From assembly GCA_964247055.1 (NCBI GenBank), contig OZ176052.1, positions 8,308,001 to 8,372,000 on the forward strand: a DNA stretch of 64,000 nt, given 5' to 3'. Both the position numbers and the translations under genes were made by a program. Under the pieces are notes generated by a model. The model saw nothing but the letters and a program-made list of their open reading frames with translations, did not search any database and was not told the origin of the DNA. Source of the stretch: Paragordius varius (lineage: Eukaryota; Nematomorpha). Position 1 is the stretch's first letter; every line of letters starts with the position of its first letter. Below are positions 51,366 to 64,000 of the stretch, one piece after another.

Positions 51366-52944
51366 TTTGTTAAATTTTAGAAACGATGTATTTAATTAAA
51401 CTATATGTTTTCATAATGTTTTGGATCAATTATAATTGTTTTATATGTTTTGTATTTTTGCATCTAGATTTTTATGTAACATGGTTGATCCGCACATTTT
51501 TAATCATTTTCGTATTTAAATCATGGTCCAATCTAAAATGCACTTAAAACCAACATTCCTTATACACATCATTCACTATTAACCAAAGAGGACCTAAACA
51601 TATTTTTCACCGTTTCGCTATATTTTTATTTTTAAATTGTATATCTGGTCATATATTTTAAGTGTTGCAATTTCCGATCATATATTATTTATAAAAAATT
51701 TTATTGAGGCTTTTTTGTAACGCTATCGTCATGTTTTACATAAAATTAGAATATTTATTTATTACACAGATGCTGCACTTTAAATAAATTTGTAAATGTA
51801 ATAAATATTTATTATTCATATATAGTAAATTGTATTTCATAAATTTGATTTAATGTAATAGATTTTTATAATATATTTTTTGACATCCAAATATTAATAT
51901 GTTTTAACATAATATTACATATTGGATGCCAATTCTTTTCCATATTAAAAATTCTCTTATTCTACCTAAATAGCTTCTAATTACCATTAAACTTTCTTAT
52001 TGTAAAAAAACTAAAGATTAAACCGATCACATTTCATATTATGATAATTCTCATGATGTGATAATCAGCGAGCTGAGAGGTACTCCTGTCGTTCGATCCT
52101 ATACGTATTTTATCTATCATTTTAATTTTTGGCATATTTTTGGAACTAGTCTACCAGGGCGTCGTTCAATGGCGCATGGAACCAGTGTTTAGAAACTAAA
52201 TAATAGCTTAAAAGATATCATAAAATATACACAATAAAAAGCAAATGAACATAATCATAAATTAGATATCTACATAACTAAATAAACGGAATCATTTAAC
52301 TGTAATTACGAGATTATGATATATTTATCGGAGGTAGTGATATTAGAAGAAGAATAAAAATAATTACGGCTTTCCTAGTATTATATGAAAAGAAAGTTGA
52401 AAGGGGAAAAATATTAGGAATTAAAATTCGGACAAAAAAAAGTATAATGAAATATTTAACTCATAAATAGAAGTTGTCATTTTCAATTTAACAGTTATTA
52501 TCTTAAATTAAAGAATATAAAAATCAAAAAGAAAACAAAAACAAATAAAACTCAAAATTTGCAAAAGAGCATATGAAATGTATGTATATTAATGATATAT
52601 ATTCTATCATTTTTTGAACTAAATATAATAAGTAAAGTAAAAAATTTAAAAAATAAAGATCGAAAAAGGGAGATTTCTATATATGTCTTGGCGCCAGTAC
52701 TACCGGGCGAACAAGATGATTTTAAGATACATATATATTCAGTATTTAGACCGACCATTGAGAGAATTTAGAAAATTGAAGTAGTTTGTATTATAATAGA
52801 TTATCTTAAATTTAAGAAGATAAGAGAACAACAGAAAAAACAAGAGACACATCTTGGCTTGAATCGAGATCACCTGGTAATTAGGCTAATTAAAGTAAAT
52901 GCGGCGCCACACGTGCGACCGAGCGGACAATTAAGGTACTTAAT
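51366..52944. other. Intergenic DNA, nothing recognised
   Basis: AT-rich with two GC islands near 52065-52200 and 52685-52920 that contain tRNA T-loop-like strings, but no cloverleaf could be drawn. No coding signal. Confidence 0.4.
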
Positions 52945-53770
52945 AGACAAAATTTTTATGGAAACTATTTTAAAATATTTTTCAATTATTTACTAGTTAA
53001 ACTAACTATTAAAATCCTAATAGTTATATTTTGTTTAGTGAAAAAACTTATATATCAAAATAAAACTAAAAAATATTGTTTTGTATTTTTATTTTTTTGT
53101 CATATGGTTTATGAGTATATAAAAAATATACAGTATTATTTTGGAGTGTTACATGAGCGGAAATTATAAATATATAAATTTATGTAAAATATTTCAAAAG
53201 TAGTGGTATCAACCAACAATCCTTATAAATTCCTGGAATAGGTTTATTTAACGCAAATTAATATTACTGGGTTTGTACGGATTTTTGGTTGTTTTTCCAC
53301 TATTTGTACATCCTATTTTGTATTAATTTAGATACTTTATAATTTCCGCCCATGTGAGATTCCAAAATTAAGCTGTAAATTTTTTATACACATTAACCAT
53401 ATCAAAAAATTAAAAAATAAAAAACAATATTTTTTTAGTTTTATTTTGATATATATGTTTTTTACTGATGAATATTAAGTGAGTTTAGCTAGTAAATAAT
53501 TAAAATTATTTTAATATAGTTTCATAAAAAATTTGTCTTTTAAGTACGTTAATAGGAAATTTGCTCTAAATTTTTTATTTGAATTTAGGCTATTATGACA
53601 TTTCATATTCTATCATTATTTTTTTAATTATCCTTAGTTTTCACTTTTTGCCCGAATTTTATTAAAATATTTCAAAAACTGGTATCAATACGGCAAATGA
53701 ATTCGCTGGTTATAAGCATCTACTGTAAAAAAATTTTTGTTAAAAAAATAATGTTTTTTGCACAGAGTGT
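52945..53770. mobile_element. Shortened copy of the 36857-38141 hairpin element
   Basis: The centre TAGTGGTATCAACCAACAATCC and facing TTTTTGGTTGTTTTTCCACTA (near 53200-53300) match the 36857 element. The right end TTTTTGCACAGAGTGT is kept while the outer left arm is missing. More diverged than the first copy. Confidence 0.65.
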
Positions 53771-55967
53771 CCATATACATTTAGCCAATTGTATATAGTG
53801 ATTTACAAAATTCAACAAATGGTCGTGAAAGAGACTAACACCTAATGTTTGGGATAATTATATACCCAATCATTTAAAAATTAAATATCTTAAAAAATTT
53901 TAGAATCGGGACAAACTTAAAAATATGTTTTGAGGTTTGACGCATGATAGAAAAAAATGTTTGCAAAAATGTTTAATTGTAAAATCCTCATCTCAAACCT
54001 TTTCGACGCCATTTTTTCCATTTTTCTTTAAATTTTAAAAATATAGTTTACTTTGGAAATATTTAAAATTACATTTTATCAGCCTTTAATATTTTTTAAT
54101 TTTACCTGCTTCAATAGTGTTTTGGAGCTATCTGAGTTTGGGTTGAAGATAAGAAAAGGTATTTCTTTTTTATTTAATACTGGAGAAGAGAGTTTGATAA
54201 TTAAATTTTAACTAAAACATCTTTTAAAACAATAGTTTCTCTACTATGGTATAAAAAAACTACTTAAAATTGTCATCACGTACAAAAATATGAATGTAAT
54301 GAATGTTAAATGATGATTTTTTATGTATTGAGTTTTTATTTTTTTTTAATTATGAGGTTTAAAAGATAAAAATTATAATTAGCCCAAAATCTCAAATGCT
54401 TATTAGTATGGGACTTTTAAATTGTTCTGGAATAAGTCATTCCAAAAATAATGAAATGTTAAGATATTTATTTTAACCTGGTAGGTTAAAAACCCCTAAA
54501 TTAGCACATATCAGTGCGGTAAAAATTCACCCTAATGAATTCTGCTACAAAAAAGGTGTCGTGGCTTTTTAAAAGCTAAATCCACATTTGAGGTAATATA
54601 TATCAAAAAATGGATGAATTAGCACTCTCTTAGCTAAATAAACAAAATTTATCACTTAAACATATAAAATCTATGTAACACTATTCAAATTCGGTAACTA
54701 TTGACCCCAGACCATATTTAATTTGTCAAAAAAACTTCTGAAAGAGACGATTCCAATTTTAATCGATGCTTCTATCCCAATAAAAATTTCAGAAATAAGC
54801 CAAAATATCGAAATTAAATTTAGTTTTGAAAAAAATTCCATAACAAACTACTCTGACATTTTTATTTCAGACCTTTTTGCGAAATATCGTGTTTTTCATT
54901 ATAATGCTAAAATTAAAGTTATTTTATTAAAATCAATCTATCATTAGCATATCGATTCAAATTGGGATAATACCCCGGACTATATTTAAGTTGATATTTC
55001 TAAAAAACTACTAAAAGAGACGATCTCAATTTAAAGAAATGCTTCTATCCTAATAAAATTAATATAAATAAGTTAAAAATATGTGAATAATATATAGTTT
55101 TTAAAAAGTTCCATATCAAACCATTTCGATGTTATTATTTTCACAAAGTTTTTGGAAATATCGGGTAACATCAATATAAGAAGGTGGTATATTTTGCATT
55201 ATTATTAAATTTAACTAATTTCGCCTATAAAATATAAGAAACATCAAGTATTTTTTATTGTTCAATTTGCCATGGTTTTACTTCATTCCATATTTTCAAA
55301 AGTATTTGATTTTTAACAAGAGCTTTTAAATACCCTGAATTGAAGGACTGAAACGAATGTGTTGTAAAATATAAAGTGGCTTACTAATGCACATATGTGT
55401 TATGTTGATTAAATTTTTACCTTCAGGTTTATCCATAAAATAAGTAATATCATTTTTTATCAATTTTTTTATATTTAATGTTACATAAGTGCAAACTTTG
55501 GCAATGGTTAAAAATTACATATTATTTGATATCTTTAACTAAAAACAGGCTTGGTCAACGACTACACTTCGAATCGAAGGACTTAAATGAATATGTTGCA
55601 TCGAGTATTAAAATGAAAACATATATTTACATCAAATTTCACATATTGGTTGCAGAAGTCTTGGATTTTGGGCCCTTTAAAAATGAGATAGTTTCTGAGA
55701 ATACAAAAAACCGAAATTGCGCAAGTATTTTTAACACTTCTTAACCTTATTTTTGGTTGACGATTATATTTGCGGTAGTTTTACACCATCAAACTTGTAA
55801 AAAACTGCTAATTAATGGTATCTTGCTTGAAATTTTTTTTAACATTTTTCTTCTAATTTCAATATATTTCTTACAGTTTATAATTCCAGACTGCAAAAAA
55901 TACTTTTATAATAAACAATCTCATATTAAAAAAACAAATTTGCATTTAATAATAATTTAAAACGTTT
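53771..55967. repeat. Heavily decayed TTAA-MITE relatives
   Basis: Fragments at about 54690-54900, 54945-55370 and 55390-55640 carry CGATTCAAATTGGGATAA, TGCTTCTATCCTAATAAAA and GAATCGAAGGACTTAAATG blocks of the TTAA family. About 53880-54060 shows a more distant relative (TCGACGCCATTTTTTCC), again seen near 59985-60420. No gene found. Confidence 0.5.
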
Positions 55968-56107
55968 TTAACACTTCGATTCAAATTGGGGTAGCCAAAT
56001 ACCCCAGACCAAATTTATATTAATATTTTTAAAAATCTACTGAAGGAAAGGGACCCAATTTAAATTTATGCTTCTATCCTAAAATTATATAAATATGCCA
56101 AATTATC

Positions 56108-56697
56108 TTAACACTTCGATTCAAATTGGGGTATCTAAATACCCCAGACTAAATTTTAATTCAAATTTTTAAAAAAATACTGAAGGAAACGGTCCCAATT
56201 TAAATTTATGCTTCTATCCTGATAACTATTATATAAATATGCCAAAATATCTTGATAAATTTTAGTTTTGAAAAAAAAGTTCCATCTCAAACTACTTCGA
56301 CGCCATTTTTATTTTACAAAAATTTAGCAAAATATGGTCTCCATTTAATTTTAAGGGTAAAACTAAAGCTTATTTTTTATATAAATTACATCTAACATTA
56401 ATAGAAATAGAAAAAGCGGTTTATTTTGTATTATTTTTTAATTTTACAATTTGACACATGTCACGTTGACTAAATTTTTACCTTTCAGTTTTAGCTCAAA
56501 ATAAGTAATATCAAGTATTTTTGAATAAAATTTTTTATATATTTCGGTTTATTAATGTTATATAAGTGCAAAATTTTGCCATGGTTTCGATTGCTTCCAT
56601 ACTTTTTAAAGTATCTGATTTTAAACAGGCCTGGGGTATCCAACTACCCCAATTTGAATCGAAGGACTAAAATGAGTGTGTTGTATCCAAGTGTTAA
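56108..56697. mobile_element. Full-length TTAA-type MITE inserted into an older copy of itself
   Basis: TTAA at 56108-56111 and 56694-56697 bound a complete copy (CACTTCGATTCAAATTGGGG ... GTTGTATCCAAGTG). The flanks on either side join into continuous family sequence, which directly shows TTAA duplication on insertion. Confidence 0.8.
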
Positions 56698-56842
56698 AAT
56701 AATTTTGTGTTGAAAAAAAACCTCCATGTCAAACTACTTCGACGCCATTTTTATTTTATAAAATTTTTGCAAAATATCATCTTCATTTAATTTTAAGGGT
56801 AAAATTAAAGATAATCTTTTATTTAAATTACATGTAACATTG

Positions 56843-57858
56843 GGTGGGGTGATAAAAAAGTCGCACTTGACTTGTAAGCCAAGCGTGGCAAGTTGAGCAA
56901 GATTACTTAAGCCAGCAAGTGTACACTTGAAGATCGGTGATAAAAAAAACACTTAAGTCAAGTCTTTTGCTTATGAATGTAAAAGTTTTTGCCACCCAAT
57001 TCGAATTTTATGGAAATTTTTTGATCATTTTCAGCTAAAAATTAGAATTAAGGCACAAAAAGATAAACAATAAATACAATATGCATTTATTGAAGTTTTT
57101 TAAACTCACTGGCACGTATCTTATATAATATTGTAGAGTTTTCTAAATTGTGAGCTTGGTAATAATTTTTAGATTGATGAAACCATTCGCCCTTAAAACA
57201 CTTTCCATTATTTTACCACACTACTTATTTTGTTTGGAGTTTAGTTGAAAATATAATGGGAAGATGTTTATACAATATAACATAATTATTTTTAATTGAT
57301 TATAAACATTACATTCGAAATAAATTTATGATGAAATAAATTCTTTACATTGGATAAAAGTGAAGGTTGCTTTTAATAAATGAATTGAAATCACAAGATT
57401 AATATTAAGAAATTTTCGAGAGTCCAATTTTTTTGCGGTCACAGAATTGATATATTTAGCATATTTTTATGTGCCATGTTATTTAATATTAGCAGAGTTT
57501 TTCTATAAATTTATCCTCTTTTGTATCCACCCAATGAATAGATTAATTAGCCAAAATTTACTAAATTAACAATTTATAGAATTAATAAAGGTTTGAATTA
57601 CATATAAAACCTAAATTTTGTATATAAATAGTTTCCAAAATAATTTTATCCATATTTTTAAATCTGTCAAGTGTGCCCTACACCACACTTGCAAAATCTT
57701 TAAGTTTTACTTGAACATATGATTTTTTATCACCTCCTTATCAAGTTTTCTCGCTTGACTTAAGTGCCCTAATGTTAAATTTTTTTATCACATGAAAGCA
57801 AGCCATGACTTGAAAAACTTGCAAGTCAAGTCAAAAAAATTTTTTAATCACCCGACCC
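56843..57858. mobile_element. 1,016-bp element with GGGTGGGGTGATAAAA ends and 4-bp target duplication
   Basis: It is flanked by ATTG (56839-56842 and 57859-57862) and interrupts a TTAA-type MITE. The left end is GGGTGGGGTGATAAAAAAG and the right end, read inverted, GGGTCGGGTGATTAAAAAAT. Both subterminal regions carry repeated ACTTGACTT / AAGTCAAGT motifs. No transposase frame is present. The superfamily is not clear: a 4-bp duplication fits several DNA transposon groups. Confidence 0.65.
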
Positions 57859-58469
57859 ATTGATAGAATTAGAAAGAGCGGTTTATTTTGCATTATTTTT
57901 TGATTTTATAATTTCACACATGTCAAGTTGACGAAAATTTAACCTTACGGTTTCAGCTTAAAATAAGTAATATCATATCTTTTGATTTAATTTTTTATAT
58001 ATTTCGGTTTATTAATGTTATATAAGTGCAGAATTTTGCCATAGTTTCAATTCCTTCCATGCTTTTTAAAATATTTGATTCTAAACAGGCCTGGGGTATC
58101 TAATTACCCCAATTTGAATCGAAGAACTAAAATGAGTCTGTTGTATCCAAGTGTTAATATATTTGTCAGTTGGTTACCAATGAAAAAAATCGGCACAAAT
58201 GCATGATGCACCTAAAAGAGTGAAAATATTTTAATTTTCTGGGCACAAAACATAATTAGGTCTGATAATTTTATTTGAAATTTTTCTTAACAGCCTCAAT
58301 AAGAAACGAATTTGGAATTTTCTATATTATATTACCGCCTCAATCCCTCTCTACAACCCTTTCACAATAAATTAAATTATTCAGCTGTTGCTACAGTTTC
58401 CGTTCTCCAGGGCCTACAGCTTAGTAAAAAATTTGTTCTAAAATTTTGTTCTAGAAGTGTAGTTTTTAA

Positions 58470-62891
<4,422 letters not shown>

Positions 62892-64000
62892 TTTTTGAGC
62901 CTTATTTTTATATAGCCCATCTCCTTCAATCCATTTGATAGTCATTTTATCTATATATATTATACTGGATTTTTATACATCATATATTGTGCAACCGAGT
63001 GTGTAAATTTTAACACGGTTCGGGTGATGGTGTTTTTCTGGAAAAACACTGTTTCAATAAAAAATCTCAATATGGCGCTAAGATTAAATACCTATAGTTC
63101 CGTGTTCAAACTGCAAACTTATGCAATCGTAATATATACGTATTATTCCCACATTTTTGCATATATATAAGCAGAAGACATGAACACATACATGGATAAA
63201 AGAATATATAGTTATATGCACAATATATTTATAACTGTTTTGTACATATTTATACAATTATATATATCTATATATTAATATTTATAACTCTTTATTCTCT
63301 ACAAAAATATTTATAAAATTAATATAAAAATATACCAAAAAATATACAAAGAATCTAGATAATATAGTTTAACCTTATTGATGATGTGTTGACCTGCTTG
63401 ACAGTATGGTTTTACGAAAAAAAGTTGAATTATAAAAAAGATAGAATTGAGAGCGCCTTTTATTATTTGTATGATTTTGATTTTTTATTCTTTCATGGAT
63501 TAATTTTTTTCCAAATTATATTTCCTACATTTGCATGATTACATTTATATCAATCTATATCTTTAAGAAATATGCTTGGTTCATTTATATGCTTATATAT
63601 GTATTGGTTTAACCAATAATTACGCCTTTGTTTAAATAAGTTCCACATTTTTATTGCATATATACATTAGTTTATCCATTTATCAATTGTTTTATAATTT
63701 ATCCAAATTGTAGTGTTATTATTGCCTTATTTCTTATTCAATCTTAAGTTCACCATTTGATTCTGTAATAATAGTAAGTATACATGTATTAAATATTTTT
63801 GCGTTCGTTATCAATATACTTTTTGGCGCAGCACTCACAATTATCATTTTGTGATAAAGAATTACTAATTTTTGATGGCTAAAATATTGTGTAACCACAG
63901 TACATAAAATAGGATGGAAATAAAGGCAATATATTTGATTTATGTTTGTATCTAATAGAATTTTTTAATGGTTAAGTGATATGCAAATAATTTTTTTGTG
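62892..64000 (+). other. ELAV 3' untranslated and downstream region
   Basis: AT-rich sequence with a first AATAAA at 63055-63060 and many ATTTAT/TTTAT runs, common in long ELAV 3' UTRs. No further gene is seen to the window end. Confidence 0.5.
63029..63048 (+). other. Perfect hairpin just before the first ELAV poly(A) signal
   Basis: GTGTTTTT-CTGG-AAAAACAC forms an 8-bp stem with a 4-base loop, seven bases upstream of AATAAA. If transcribed, it would lie in the 3' UTR next to the first polyadenylation site. Confidence 0.5.

Larger units (their letters stand above)
55968..58157. mobile_element. Old TTAA-type MITE split by two later insertions
   Basis: Removing a 586-bp unit at 56112-56697 and a 1,020-bp unit at 56843-57862 leaves a 584-base copy with TTAA ends, the same length as intact family members. 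The left part is 55968-56111, the middle 56698-56842 and the right 57863-58157, in the right order. Confidence 0.75.

Noticed and set aside
52060-52110. tRNA-like string with GTTCGATCC
   Set aside because: No acceptor stem, D-arm or anticodon arm can be folded around it.

Overview
The window reads as nuclear DNA of a bilaterian animal with a very AT-rich, repeat-laden genome. The ELAV-type protein at the right end carries the RRM2 wording ([13 protein letters not shown]) seen in arthropod ELAV proteins. Together with base composition, goose-type lysozyme domains and many Tc1/mariner-, piggyBac- and hAT-like elements, this suggests a crustacean, plausibly a parasitic copepod such as a sea louse. 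The species is inference. No bacterial, organellar, CRISPR or viral feature was recognised.

Layout. 1-10.3 kb: no recognisable gene; a degenerate repeat of roughly 140-base period, a TATG microsatellite and two inverted-repeat MITEs. 10.4-18.6 kb (+): an 11-exon gene for a secreted protein of about 1,900 residues with a Cys-rich head, two goose-lysozyme-like domains that both lack the catalytic Glu, and a Cys-free, heavily sequon-bearing extension built of about four repeats. 23.7-24.4 kb (+): an intronless gene for a 219-residue secreted protein behind a clear TATA box. 25.4-33.4 kb (-): a 13-exon HURP/DLGAP5 (Mars) homologue. 33.8-41.7 kb: nested DNA transposons, including two large hairpin elements and a hAT copy. 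42.2-47.9 kb (+), possibly to 51.4 kb: a carboxypeptidase E-like M14 enzyme with all catalytic residues. 52.9-58.2 kb: another transposon cluster with a three-element nest. 58.5-62.9 kb (+): a neuronal ELAV/Hu-type RNA-binding protein with a GC-rich, low-complexity linker.

The genes do not form a pathway. Two things stand out. First, three unrelated conserved genes (ELAV, carboxypeptidase, HURP) contain apparent spliceosomal introns of only 22-27 nt, all phase 1. Removing them restores the family sequence exactly in the ELAV and carboxypeptidase cases, beside ordinary introns of 71-2,400 nt. Second, the tandem pseudo-lysozyme appears to be an undescribed domain architecture; its two domains share exon lengths (194 and 139 nt) and intron phases, so they arose by duplication inside the gene.

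All gene models were built by reading splice sites and frames by eye. Exon boundaries are consistent in phase but untested by transcripts.
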